IMG/VR virus record: IMGVR_UViG_3300009597_000028 | Span: 1-41,378 of that record | DNA: 41,378 nt | Reading direction: 5' to 3' (one strand) | Origin: a virus | Shown here: positions 1 through 8,842 of the stretch, piece after piece | How positions within the stretch are numbered: position 1 is the first letter of the stretch | Layout: the number at the start of each line of letters is the position of its first letter | The notes under the pieces: model-generated | The model's database searches: none | What the model was told of the DNA's origin: nothing | The model's input: only the letters and a program-made list of their open reading frames with translations | Position numbers and translations under genes: made by a program

Positions 1-123
1 CTACTGCCCAGAATTTTATGGAATCATACTCAGGTCTTATAGTGAATGATGTAGAATAGGCGTAGACAATAACTCCACCTATAGAACTTCCCTGCATAAA
101 TTGAATTACTACAGCACCCATGC
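1..123. repeat. Left copy of 123-bp terminal direct repeat
   Basis: These bases are identical to 41256-41378. Because a fibre gene reads in frame through the join once the two copies are merged, the simplest reading is an assembly overlap of a circular or circularly permuted molecule. A genuine short terminal repeat is the alternative; read depth over this segment would separate the two. Confidence 0.97.
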
Positions 124-400
124 CTCCATCACCACCTATAAGAGAACAAGCACCATAACCACCTACACCACCACCGCCTCCTCCTCCAAGGTAGTAAGCG
201 GCCCCACCGCTTCCACCTGCCCATCCAGAGGAACCACCACCAGCACCAAAGCCAGTTCCGGGTTTTCCGGGGTCGCAGTTATTAGAATCGGCCCTTAAAC
301 CACCACAACAAGTTGGTACTCCTATAGAAGGAGTTGTAGAAACTGCGTGTTTAGTTTGAGCAAATAGACTAAATGAAAGTAGTAAAAATATTTTTATCAT
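1..400 (-). CDS. Gly-rich fibre protein, N-terminal part (continues at 41255 after circular closure)
   Basis: Starts at ATG 400-398 and runs off the left end. Read through the repeat it continues in frame into 41255-39907, giving one protein of 582 aa. The N-terminus MIKIFLLLSFSLFAQ looks like a Sec signal peptide. A short Cys-containing stretch (TCCGG) follows, then a Gly-rich segment with a run of seven Gly at residues 72-78. The start overlaps the stop of the 1,808-aa fibre gene by ATGA, so the two are probably translationally coupled. The Shine-Dalgarno site is weak, in keeping with coupling. Any annotation that starts this gene at 41376 misses 93 N-terminal residues, including the signal peptide. 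Confidence 0.85.
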   Translation of the reverse strand, partial: MIKIFLLLSFSLFAQTKHAVSTTPSIGVPTCCGGLRADSNNCDPGKPGTGFGAGGGSSGWAGGSGGAAYYLGGGGGGGVGGYGACSLIGGDGGMGAVVIQFMQGSSIGGVIVYAYSTSFTIRPEYDSIKFWAV

Positions 401-3400
401 AGGCCTGGGTTCCATCCAATATAGATATGTCCGTTAAGTCGTGTGAAGGTATATAGAGTATGCTTACTTCCTACCGTTGAACCATGACCAACAGGCAAGT
501 GAGTAGTAAAAGTAGGTGTCCCTGAGAAGCTACATTGTGCAGACGTTGTTCCTGTCAATACGATTGAGTAAACTCCACCATCTACCGTATTGTTCAGTTG
601 AACAGAGCCACAGTTTGAAGAAGATACTTGGTTGACCCCTTCATTAAAATCAAAGATTAAGTTAGCTTTTACTGCTGGCTGTGCTACTCCACCAGCATCA
701 GAACTACAATTAAAATTAGTTCCATCAGATTTTAGAATCTGCCCATTACTACAAGAGGTCGGTGGAAAAGTATATGAAGAAGTACCGAGGCCTATTCCCT
801 TAGCTGTCCCACCAGCATATAGCATGACTCTGTTTGCTAAACCGTCAACTCCATTAGCAACAAAAAGTGAATTTGAATCTATGCCACCAGATTTAATGGC
901 CTTACCTGTAGTGCTCGAATATACTGCAACTTCACCGTCATAAGTTCCACCTGCTGGACCTGCTACATCACCAGCACCACCAGAATCAGCCTGACAAGTA
1001 AAGGTTGCTCCAACCGATTTTAGAATCTGACCTGTAGTACACATAGTAGATGGAACAGCATCTAAGACTGTTTTATTTGCATGAGAGTGGGTAGTAGCTT
1101 CAAGTGCAGTTATATCAACATTTAAAAGCCTACCTTGATTAGCAGAAAGAGCATTTACGGCAGAGGTTGAGGTCAATAAGTCCTCAACTACTGTGATTGA
1201 GTTGGTGTCTACAGGTAAGGCCACCCAAGATAATTGTCCACTCGAATTTGCTAGAAGTATCTGGCTATTTCCTGGGGCAGAAGTAGGTAAATTTAAAGTA
1301 TAGTTACTGTTATTGGAACCAGAAGAAGCAAGTGTTACTGTTCCCACTCCTCCACTATTAAATTTAACTCCACTCATTCCACCAGCAGCAGGACCTAAAG
1401 TTAAATATCCTGTTGCATAAGTAAATCCAGAATATGTTTTTAATGTTTTACCACCTGTACCACTAAACATGGCAACAGAGCCATCCTCAGAACCAGCAGG
1501 TCCTGATACATCACCTGTTGCTGTAGAGGTAGCAGGAGTAGCAAATACTAAATTACTTCCACTAACTTGCAGAACTTGGCCATTAGAACCAACAGTCTGC
1601 GGAATAGTATATCCAGTTTCAGCCAATGCCTTAGATAGACCATTGTAAGCAAGAACAACCCTATTAGCAGCACTAAAATTTGCAGCTTTAGTGGCAACAA
1701 TCGCTGAAGGAATACCAGAATCTTTAATAAGTTTACCAGTACCTGTATTAAAAGATGCTAGATTACTGTCATTTGCAGTACCAGGCCCAACCACATCACC
1801 AGTAGAGGCAGCAGGGAGAGTTACATATTGTCCTGTTCCTGATAAGTATTCTGTGGTAGTCCCATTTGTCTTAATGTTATCTAAGGTTCCTTTATTAGCG
1901 TGAGTATGGGTTTGGCCCTGTAAAGCAGTTATATTAGTAGTGTGGGTAGCTATTGCGGAAGTATTGGAAGCTATTTTACCATCCAATACTCTACCTTGAT
2001 TAGCTGATAAGGCATTTGTTGCCGAGTTTGAGGTTAATAAGTCCTCTACTACTGTTACTGTGTTGGTATCTACTGGAGTCCTATAATCACCAAAAGCAGA
2101 CAAGAACATAGTAGTAGAACCACCTGTTGTTATTGCATCTAATTGAGATTTGTTAGTATGAGAGTGAGTAGCTGCGGTTAGAGGAGTTATCTTTCCATCT
2201 AATATCCTACCTTGATTGGCAGATAGGGCAGCAGTAGTAGAAGTTGAGCTAAGAGCATCAATTACTACGGTTGCTGCCCCACCAAAATCATCCTGACAAG
2301 TAAAATTTGTTCCATCAGATTTTAGAATCTGTCCGTTTGGACAAGAACTATCTGGAAATGTATAGTCAGAGGTTTGAAGTCCTAATCCTGTCGCTCCTCC
2401 ACCAGCAAATAGCATAACTTTGTTTGCTGTAGGAACAACTCCATTAGCAACAAAAAGGGAATCTGAGTCTATACCTGAACTTTTAATAACCTTACCTGTA
2501 GAGTCTGCAAATACTGAAATCTCACCATCAAAAGTTCCTCCAGCAGGACCCAGTACATCACCTGCTCCACCACCTCCGGCCACACCACCAGCAGAGGTTC
2601 CAATCTTATCGCAACCAAAAGGCTCACAAACAGTTACTAAGTTATTTGTTAAATCTAAATCGTCTTTCTGAAATACAAACCAAGCTGAGAATTTTGTTAG
2701 AGTTAAATCTACTGGCTTGATAAAATTTGTAGATATAGCTGCTGCTTTAGCGGCTGCCTCATCAGCATACTCAGCTTGAGCATACATAATATAATCATCT
2801 ACGCCCGGTGCAGAATAAATCCTTACAAATCCCCATTTATTATTACTCAATACTGCTAAGTCATTAGTGCCATCATCCCAAACAGAAGTATTAAAAACTG
2901 TCTTTCTGGTAGTAGGAACAACAGGACCCCCTTGATAATACTCGAAAAAAGGGACTGGACTTATTGCCAGCACACTTTTGGTATTGGGATTATATTGGTC
3001 AGAAGTATTAGCACCCCAATAATAAACATCATGTGCGGTTCTTGCCATTGTTAGCGGTGTTGCTGGTACTGCCGAATAGCTAAGTCCTTTTGTCATACCT
3101 CCGAAGAAGAAGGAAAGACCTCTAAGCTGTCCTACTGGGTTTGTGGGGTAGGTTTCTCTATCATAAGCAACACCCAAGTTCATATCCACTATACCAACAG
3201 ATATTTTTGTATCTTGCTCGGCCTGAGTCGTAGCACCTGTTCCAGATACATATTCTAAAACTCCAGTTGAATTTATAAATAAGGTAAAAATATTTGGAGG
3301 ACTATTAGGTAGAGTAACAGTTTGAGTTCCCCACTCGACAATAGTTATTTGCGGAAATGCTGTAGGTGCTGGGCCATATAAAGCTATATAACCTGTACCT

Positions 3401-5823
3401 GCTTGAACAGTAGCTACTCTGGTAGGTGCATTTAGTGTTGCCTGACCACCAGCTTGAAGCCCTGTAGTTATAATAGGAGGAGATATTGCTAATATTTTAC
3501 CTGCTCTAAAATCAGCAGGAACATTAGTAGAAGTATGGTCTTGGGTTACTTTAAAGAGCCAGTTGTTATTATCACCAGAGTTCTTAATCTCCCCTACTTT
3601 ATATGCCTGTCCAACGGCCCAAGTAGTTAGCGGAACCTTCTCATTAAGGACCCTACCTTGGTTAGCTGATAAAGCTGATGTGGTTGAGGTAGAATTTAGA
3701 GCGTCTATAACTGTTGTTATTGTGTTTGTATCAATAGGAACCTTATAATTACCATCATTAGCGAGAAAGGTAGTTCCGCCACCAGCATCAGTAACTTTAT
3801 CTAAAGCACCTTTGTTAGCATGAGTATGAGAGGCCGCAGTTAATGGAGTTATCTTTCCATCTAGTATCCGTCCTTGATTAGCAGAGAGAGCAGCAGTTGT
3901 GGAAGTGGAGTTAAGAGCATCTACTACTATGGTTATATCATTAGTATCAACAGGAGTTGTATAAGTTCCAAGTGCAGACAAATATTGAGTAGCAGGTCCA
4001 GTAGTCTTTAAAGTATCAAGTAATGCTTTGTTGGCATGAGTATGAGAGTTTGTTTGTATAGTTGTGATTGAAGCAGTAGTTATACCGCTATCTTTTATGA
4101 GTTTACCTGTGGTTCCTGAGTAAGAGGCCAGATTATCCGCAACTGCAACAGCAGGACCCACCACATCACCTGTTCCACCGCCAACATCTGTTGCCCATGA
4201 AACTACACCAGCACCATTAGTTTTTAATATTTGATTATTTAACCCATCTACCGCAGGGATAGTATAAGTAGTATTTTTTATTAACTTACCAGAAACTGAA
4301 TTAAATAAAGCGACTTGATTAACTACTGAGGAAGCAGGTCCAACAACATCACCACCACCAGTACCCATAGCTATCCAAGATAGTTGTCCAGTAGCATCTG
4401 ACCTTAGAACTTGATTAGCGACTGGAGGAACAGCAGGAAAGGTTAAGGTATAATCTGCGGTAAGGCTCTGTGAAGCGGCCAGAATAAATCTAAAATTATT
4501 AGGGGACCAACCTAAGGCACTGTAATTAAAAAATGATTGCTGAGGAGTAGTGTTGACAACAAAAGACCCAGGAGCAGGTAGATAGATATTCCATAGGTCT
4601 AAAGCTATATCAGAATCATCCTTTAATACTTTCCCTGATAAACCATCCCAAATAGCAAAATGATTATTTCTTGAGGCTTGTGGACCTATCATAGGAACAT
4701 CAACAGCTTTTAAATATTTTCCAGTTGCGTCCGTAAAAGCAGCGTATTTGTTAGCGATAGTTGGAGTTACCATTTCCTCCGCATAAATTTCTAGTTCATA
4801 CAAATCTCCGTTACCATAACCTCCGTCAGTTTGGTCGCCCGGATACTCAAGTTTAAAGTAACTATAAGCAGGAGGAACAGATGGCAGGTTATACACATAC
4901 CAATCATTTTGAGTAGCACCTACTACATTGTTTATAACAGTCCAAGTAGTGCCATTAGTTGAGCCACTAAAAGTCCATTTTGTTCCACCATCACCAGCCG
5001 TCCAAACCCTGTACTGCTTTATAGCTTTTGCTACTGGTATTTGAACCACAACAAAGACAGGTGGTACTCCAGCATAATAGTCTGTAGTAGTAACCCCATC
5101 AAATGACCTATAGTAAGAGCCACCTGCTGGACTACCAGTTATGGTATATCCTGTAGGAGTGGTATTAGAGGTCATGTTAGGGTTAATTTTAACGAGTTGT
5201 AGGGATGCCGTTGGAATAGGTCCCCAAACATCACCCTTAGTAACGTTTAGAATCCTACCCTGATTAGCTGATAAAGCTGATATGGTAGAGGTAGAGTTAA
5301 GGGCATCTATTACTTGGACTTGTGGTATAGTGGCTATATCACCTTGAATTTCGATAATATCACCTTGAATGTCGGTAATATCACTCTCTATAACCAATAT
5401 ATCGCTATTAATGGTTATTAACTCATCTTCAATATTTCCAATAGCAGTAGTATTATCAGTTATATCGCTAACAGCATCAGATATTTTACCATCTAATATT
5501 CTACCTTGGTTAGCTGATAGGGCGAATACTGCTGATGGTGAAGTTAAGTTATCTATTACTGTGGTTCCACCTGCACTACTTACGTTTCCATTAGTATCTT
5601 TGATAAATAGCTTAATCTTTGAATCAACAGGGTCTACCTTTGGATATATAAAGATATGGCTGGACATTGGGACTTTAGCAGGGTCAGCTACAACCTTCCC
5701 ATCTAAATAACTAAATTGGGTACAACTTTCATTAATATCTCCAGTATCACAAGGTGCTGATACTGCTAGTTTTGAGGTTAAAATTAGCAGTAAAACTAAA
5801 AGTTTTTGGATATTTGTAACCAT
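397..5823 (-). CDS. Large repeat-built tail fibre / adhesin-like protein with signal peptide
   Basis: A protein of 1,808 aa. Residues 1-23 look like a Sec signal peptide (basic start, LLVLLLIL core, AVSA then PC). Next come an Ile-rich coiled coil (about 115-165) and a discoidin-like (F5/8 type C) domain at about 212-348. The rest is tandem modules: seven copies around ALSANQGR, six starting GDVxGP with GKxIK after them, and several HTHANK/HSHANK segments leading to a xYLSxxGxY turn. This is stalk-and-knob fibre architecture, common in environmental phages. It overlaps the upstream 199-aa gene by 28 bp and the downstream fibre by 4 bp, so it sits in the late tail operon. The likely role is host binding. 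The signal peptide is odd for a virion protein. Confidence 0.85.
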   Translation of the reverse strand: MVTNIQKLLVLLLILTSKLAVSAPCDTGDINESCTQFSYLDGKVVADPAKVPMSSHIFIYPKVDPVDSKIKLFIKDTNGNVSSAGGTTVIDNLTSPSAVFALSANQGRILDGKISDAVSDITDNTTAIGNIEDELITINSDILVIESDITDIQGDIIEIQGDIATIPQVQVIDALNSTSTISALSANQGRILNVTKGDVWGPIPTASLQLVKINPNMTSNTTPTGYTITGSPAGGSYYRSFDGVTTTDYYAGVPPVFVVVQIPVAKAIKQYRVWTAGDGGTKWTFSGSTNGTTWTVINNVVGATQNDWYVYNLPSVPPAYSYFKLEYPGDQTDGGYGNGDLYELEIYAEEMVTPTIANKYAAFTDATGKYLKAVDVPMIGPQASRNNHFAIWDGLSGKVLKDDSDIALDLWNIYLPAPGSFVVNTTPQQSFFNYSALGWSPNNFRFILAASQSLTADYTLTFPAVPPVANQVLRSDATGQLSWIAMGTGGGDVVGPASSVVNQVALFNSVSGKLIKNTTYTIPAVDGLNNQILKTNGAGVVSWATDVGGGTGDVVGPAVAVADNLASYSGTTGKLIKDSGITTASITTIQTNSHTHANKALLDTLKTTGPATQYLSALGTYTTPVDTNDITIVVDALNSTSTTAALSANQGRILDGKITPLTAASHTHANKGALDKVTDAGGGTTFLANDGNYKVPIDTNTITTVIDALNSTSTTSALSANQGRVLNEKVPLTTWAVGQAYKVGEIKNSGDNNNWLFKVTQDHTSTNVPADFRAGKILAISPPIITTGLQAGGQATLNAPTRVATVQAGTGYIALYGPAPTAFPQITIVEWGTQTVTLPNSPPNIFTLFINSTGVLEYVSGTGATTQAEQDTKISVGIVDMNLGVAYDRETYPTNPVGQLRGLSFFFGGMTKGLSYSAVPATPLTMARTAHDVYYWGANTSDQYNPNTKSVLAISPVPFFEYYQGGPVVPTTRKTVFNTSVWDDGTNDLAVLSNNKWGFVRIYSAPGVDDYIMYAQAEYADEAAAKAAAISTNFIKPVDLTLTKFSAWFVFQKDDLDLTNNLVTVCEPFGCDKIGTSAGGVAGGGGAGDVLGPAGGTFDGEISVFADSTGKVIKSSGIDSDSLFVANGVVPTANKVMLFAGGGATGLGLQTSDYTFPDSSCPNGQILKSDGTNFTCQDDFGGAATVVIDALSSTSTTAALSANQGRILDGKITPLTAATHSHTNKSQLDAITTGGSTTMFLSAFGDYRTPVDTNTVTVVEDLLTSNSATNALSANQGRVLDGKIASNTSAIATHTTNITALQGQTHTHANKGTLDNIKTNGTTTEYLSGTGQYVTLPAASTGDVVGPGTANDSNLASFNTGTGKLIKDSGIPSAIVATKAANFSAANRVVLAYNGLSKALAETGYTIPQTVGSNGQVLQVSGSNLVFATPATSTATGDVSGPAGSEDGSVAMFSGTGGKTLKTYSGFTYATGYLTLGPAAGGMSGVKFNSGGVGTVTLASSGSNNSNYTLNLPTSAPGNSQILLANSSGQLSWVALPVDTNSITVVEDLLTSTSAVNALSANQGRLLNVDITALEATTHSHANKTVLDAVPSTMCTTGQILKSVGATFTCQADSGGAGDVAGPAGGTYDGEVAVYSSTTGKAIKSGGIDSNSLFVANGVDGLANRVMLYAGGTAKGIGLGTSSYTFPPTSCSNGQILKSDGTNFNCSSDAGGVAQPAVKANLIFDFNEGVNQVSSSNCGSVQLNNTVDGGVYSIVLTGTTSAQCSFSGTPTFTTHLPVGHGSTVGSKHTLYTFTRLNGHIYIGWNPGL

Positions 5824-6395
5824 ATATTTAAACCGTCCATTAGTACCAGTTGGAGTTGTATAGACTGACCTTTATAGAAAGTAACAGAGCCATTTAACCA
5901 GACACCATAGTTTATGGTACGGCTATTAACCATCTTTGGAGGAACCTCATCACTTATTCCATATAGAGTTACTGTGGAACCAACTTCCACTTTATCCCCA
6001 AATGGAGTGGACGAGATGGGCGATTCAAAAGATTGACCGTAAATAGGTATTATTGCCATAGGGCTAGTTAATATTATAATTTCTCCTGAACGTATTTGCT
6101 GGTCATCTTGAAGTGTGTAATATGCTCTGCCACCTTCACCATCAGGAGTCCCATCAGGATACTGACTAGAGCCATCAGGGTCATCAACAGTAAAATTTTT
6201 AGAACCAATAAAAGGCGTAACTTTTTCAACATTGTCAGACCCTATGTCAATCTTATTAAAATTAAATGGTGAAGTAGTTCCTATGTTTTTATTTCCTTTA
6301 TCAACAAGAGTAGGTATTCTGGCCTCAGCATAGTCAGCAGGAACAAGACGGACTCTGCCATCTATAATAACTCTCCTCATTCTAGGTGTAGCCAT
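5796..6395 (-). CDS. Putative tail structural protein, unknown
   Basis: A protein of 199 aa with no family I can name. It starts with a basic segment (MATPRMRRVIIDGRVRLVP) and ends in beta-rich sequence with a hydrophobic C-terminus. It lies between the head-tail adaptor (1 bp away) and the 1,808-aa fibre, overlapping the fibre start by 28 bp, so it should be co-translated with both. Position alone suggests a connector or a protein bridging adaptor and fibre. There is no signal peptide or catalytic motif. Confidence 0.75.
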   Translation of the reverse strand: MATPRMRRVIIDGRVRLVPADYAEARIPTLVDKGNKNIGTTSPFNFNKIDIGSDNVEKVTPFIGSKNFTVDDPDGSSQYPDGTPDGEGGRAYYTLQDDQQIRSGEIIILTSPMAIIPIYGQSFESPISSTPFGDKVEVGSTVTLYGISDEVPPKMVNSRTINYGVWLNGSVTFYKGQSIQLQLVLMDGLNIWLQISKNF

Positions 6396-6396
6396 T

Positions 6397-7095
6397 TTAA
6401 TTCCTCATTTGTAAAGGACCAGCATTAAAATCAATTTGATGTGTGTAATCTGTCAATGCCAAGTAAGCCTCAGCGTATTTTTGTTGCCATAATTGTACTC
6501 TAGGGTCATTAACCAGATAGGCTTCAGCCTCCATTAGACTTCCATATAAGTATAAGTCAGGTGCTATTCTAAGGACGGAATTGGTTTCATCATCATTATT
6601 CATTCCTGAGAAGTCTGCCCAGTAGCTTAGTTTAACCTTAGGATAGGTTGTAACTCCTAACTCTTTTTTAATTTCCATATTGAAAGGAAGTAGAAGTAAA
6701 TCACCTTCTCTTGAGAACTTAGAACACCCTCTATAAACATCCTTAGGAAGGCCAGGATGCTCTCTTACAAAGAGGTTATAATCCAAAAAGTTAAGTATAG
6801 TATTATTTATAGTTAGTGCTTTAAGAGTTAACAAATCTTCAGGCACTAGAATCTCATTAGTAAATACTGATGTTCCATCTGTCTTATCATTAATGAAAGT
6901 AGGGAAAACTGAAACCTCATTTGCAGGACACCTCATACCTCTGAAAATCTTTCTCTCAGCTAATGCTATAAAAGACTTAATTAGACCCATATCACCTATC
7001 ATAGGTCTTATAGGGTTATTTACATCAGCATCACCTAAATCTTCCCTATTTAGCCATAGCTTTACGGCCTGTTGTAGTTCTCCATAGGTTTTCAT
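6397..7095 (-). CDS. Head-tail adaptor protein (SU10 adaptor-like)
   Basis: A protein of 232 aa. The N-terminus has the usual adaptor pattern, YGELQQAVKLWLNREDL, then a helix with LAERKIFRGMRCP. A beta segment follows, and the C-terminus is helical (LYLYGSLMEAEAYL, then QKYAEAYLAL). These are hallmarks of podoviral head-to-tail adaptors that dock under the portal, as in phage SU10. An SU10-type capsid gene in the same operon supports this. The start overlaps the stop of the upstream 345-aa gene by 4 bp. Confidence 0.7.
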   Translation of the reverse strand: MKTYGELQQAVKLWLNREDLGDADVNNPIRPMIGDMGLIKSFIALAERKIFRGMRCPANEVSVFPTFINDKTDGTSVFTNEILVPEDLLTLKALTINNTILNFLDYNLFVREHPGLPKDVYRGCSKFSREGDLLLLPFNMEIKKELGVTTYPKVKLSYWADFSGMNNDDETNSVLRIAPDLYLYGSLMEAEAYLVNDPRVQLWQQKYAEAYLALTDYTHQIDFNAGPLQMRN

Positions 7096-8129
7096 CTTCT
7101 TCTCCAGTAGTCATCATAACCTTGGGCCTCACCACTATATCTACCTGTGCTGCTAGGTTGACCTGTAGGGCCTGGAGGAACACCAAAATCCATATAATCA
7201 GGTTGTACCCAGTAGTTAGGGTCTATTCTGGAAGTATCATTAGGTGCTTGTAAGGTATTTCTACGTCTGGAATTAGGAGTTCCACCATAGTATGGGTCCC
7301 CTCCACCTGATAGATTGTATACATTTGCGAGTTCTTCTTCTTCTGGTGAAATAACCTTTTGGGTATAACCTTGATTGGCCATAGCTTGGTCCTGACCAGT
7401 TTGTTCTTCCGCAACTGCTCGATTCAGTCTATCTTGTGCCATAGTATTCATTTCAGTATTAATTCTATCAAAGCCAGGCCTTAATGCCTCATAATCACCT
7501 TCATCTAATCTTTTATTTTCATCACCAACAGGGACCTGTGCTAGCGGAAATCCACCCCTATCTCCTTGATAGGTTTCTAATGCCATATTTCCTCTCCATC
7601 TGGTATTTAAAGGAGCACCAGTAGGATTTAAAAGTGCGTTCAATCTATCATTAGCACCCGGATAGGGTTCAGTATCTCTATCTGGATAATAAATATCCGT
7701 AGCAGGAATTATATTTGGTTCTCTAAATGTTCTTCCTCCTCCTCTTGGAACAGGATTACCCCAAGGTGGTGCATTAGGGTCATCAAAATCAGGTGAATGT
7801 CCGGGGTCTATATCATTCCAAGGTTCTCTAGGTCTTGGTGGTGAATGTCCGGGGTCTATGTCGTACCAATCTGAAAATCCGGGGTCTATGTCGTAAGAAG
7901 GTCTTGGTGTATCTATAGAGAATCCGGGGTCTATGTCATACGAAGGTCTAGGTGTGTCTATCGAAAATCCTGGGTCTATATCTCTGCCGGGCCTCGGTCT
8001 AGGTTCTCTACCGTAACCTCCACCCCAAGTCCATCTACCAGATGAAGGTCTAAATGACGGTCTTGGTGTCGGTTTACCCCATTTATAACCTAAAGATTTT
8101 CTGGCCATTTCATCATCTTTGCTAATCAT
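7092..8129 (-). CDS. Disordered Pro/Gly/Asp-rich virion-associated protein with DIDPG repeats
   Basis: A protein of 345 aa with low-complexity N- and C-terminal parts. Residues 50-114 carry five DIDPG units; the first three are spaced by a GFSIDTPRPSY-type linker and the last two read DIDPGHSP. A helical stretch around residues 220-265 separates two disordered regions. Shine-Dalgarno GGAG precedes the ATG by a normal distance. It lies between capsid and adaptor genes, so a role in head completion, decoration or the neck is plausible, but no family is recognised. It shares Asp-Pro-rich short motifs with its small neighbours. Confidence 0.75.
   Translation of the reverse strand: MISKDDEMARKSLGYKWGKPTPRPSFRPSSGRWTWGGGYGREPRPRPGRDIDPGFSIDTPRPSYDIDPGFSIDTPRPSYDIDPGFSDWYDIDPGHSPPRPREPWNDIDPGHSPDFDDPNAPPWGNPVPRGGGRTFREPNIIPATDIYYPDRDTEPYPGANDRLNALLNPTGAPLNTRWRGNMALETYQGDRGGFPLAQVPVGDENKRLDEGDYEALRPGFDRINTEMNTMAQDRLNRAVAEEQTGQDQAMANQGYTQKVISPEEEELANVYNLSGGGDPYYGGTPNSRRRNTLQAPNDTSRIDPNYWVQPDYMDFGVPPGPTGQPSSTGRYSGEAQGYDDYWRRR
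7788..7982 (-). repeat. Five DIDPG-coding tandem units inside the 345-aa gene
   Basis: The reverse strand encodes DIDPG five times. The first units are near-identical at DNA level (ccggggtctatgtc in forward orientation recurs), pointing to recent duplication by slippage or recombination. Unit spacing shortens toward the 3' side of the gene. Confidence 0.85.
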
Positions 8130-8138
8130 AGATTTCTC

Positions 8139-8447
8139 CTATTTCCAAGTTTTATTGGTGCATAGATACCAAGGAGTTTCTCGTTTACATAGGACTGTTA
8201 GCTGTGCCATCTGCTCCTTATCTGCTAAGAAGTTAGGCTTCAACTTACCTTCGCTAATCCATTTCTCAATTTGATTTGTAGGTATTCTGGCAACTTGGTG
8301 GTTATCTTCCATTTTAGATGATTTGCTTTCCAAGTCCCTCATCATCTTGGCGTGTTTAACCGCAGGAGTTTCATCCTGATAATCTACTAGGCTGAACTTA
8401 CCATCCTTATCCATATTCCAGAATGAGGCTATTTCACCATTCTTCAT
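8139..8447 (-). CDS. Hypothetical protein, 102 aa
   Basis: Shine-Dalgarno GGAGA lies six bases before the ATG. The protein is charged, with a Met/Lys-rich middle and a Cys/Trp-rich C-terminus ending YLCTNKTWK. There is no signal peptide or membrane segment. It overlaps the end of the upstream acidic small gene by 14 bp and sits in the run of small genes between capsid and adaptor. Function unknown. Confidence 0.65.
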   Translation of the reverse strand: MKNGEIASFWNMDKDGKFSLVDYQDETPAVKHAKMMRDLESKSSKMEDNHQVARIPTNQIEKWISEGKLKPNFLADKEQMAQLTVLCKRETPWYLCTNKTWK

Positions 8448-8619
8448 ATTCTATCTCCAAAGAGGTTCCTTCCGATTCACCGATTGGCGTAGCCGGGGCC
8501 GGATATTCATCTGGATATAGACTACTAACAGGAACCAAATCACCATGTTCATCAGGGGCCAGAACTTCTGGATAATCCACCTGTTTCCCCAGTTCATCTT
8601 CTTCATCTATATCCACCAT
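8434..8619 (-). CDS. Small acidic protein (61 aa; possible longer form from 8730)
   Basis: From ATG 8619 the product begins MVDIDEEDELGKQ and is strongly acidic. GGGTGA lies eight bases upstream, and the start falls just after the stop of the 68-aa gene. The same frame is open up to an ATG at 8730. That adds 37 residues with a convincing membrane segment (FLLVVALVVGFLCSLHL), but then overlaps the 68-aa gene by 107 bp. I chose the short form because the 68-aa gene carries a motif shared with two other proteins. The long form would be an overprinted membrane protein. Confidence 0.5.
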   Translation of the reverse strand: MVDIDEEDELGKQVDYPEVLAPDEHGDLVPVSSLYPDEYPAPATPIGESEGTSLEIEYEEW

Positions 8620-8623
8620 AATA

Positions 8624-8830
8624 TCATTCACCCATATGGAGTGCTCCCCTTGGAGGTGTAGGCTGCATAGGAATCCTACCACTAACGCTACCACCAATAG
8701 GAAACCCTCCTGTCTGCTTAGCTGCTTCATACTCCTCCATCCACTTCAATTCTTCGGGAGTTAATTCTCTACCAGCAACTCTTAGTTCATCATAAGTGCC
8801 TGCATCTCTAGGGTCATTTGGGTCTGGCAT
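8624..8830 (-). CDS. Small protein with C-terminal RGALHMGE motif
   Basis: A protein of 68 aa starting MPDPNDPRDAG. The middle is a charged helix (LTPEELKWMEEYEAAK) and the end is PPRGALHMGE. The DPNDP start and the GALH motif recur in the 108-aa neighbour (RGALHLDPG) and as GILHMRE in the 93-aa gene near the terminases. This suggests a small family of virion-associated proteins using a common docking peptide. It follows the 108-aa gene by 12 bp. Confidence 0.65.
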   Translation of the reverse strand: MPDPNDPRDAGTYDELRVAGRELTPEELKWMEEYEAAKQTGGFPIGGSVSGRIPMQPTPPRGALHMGE

Positions 8831-8842
8831 ATCTATCTCCTT

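Noticed and set aside
397-5823. Plus-strand open frames of 60-113 codons opposite the large fibre gene
   Set aside because: They are antisense shadows of a low-complexity repetitive gene, at repeated positions opposite the ALSANQGR and GDVxGP modules.
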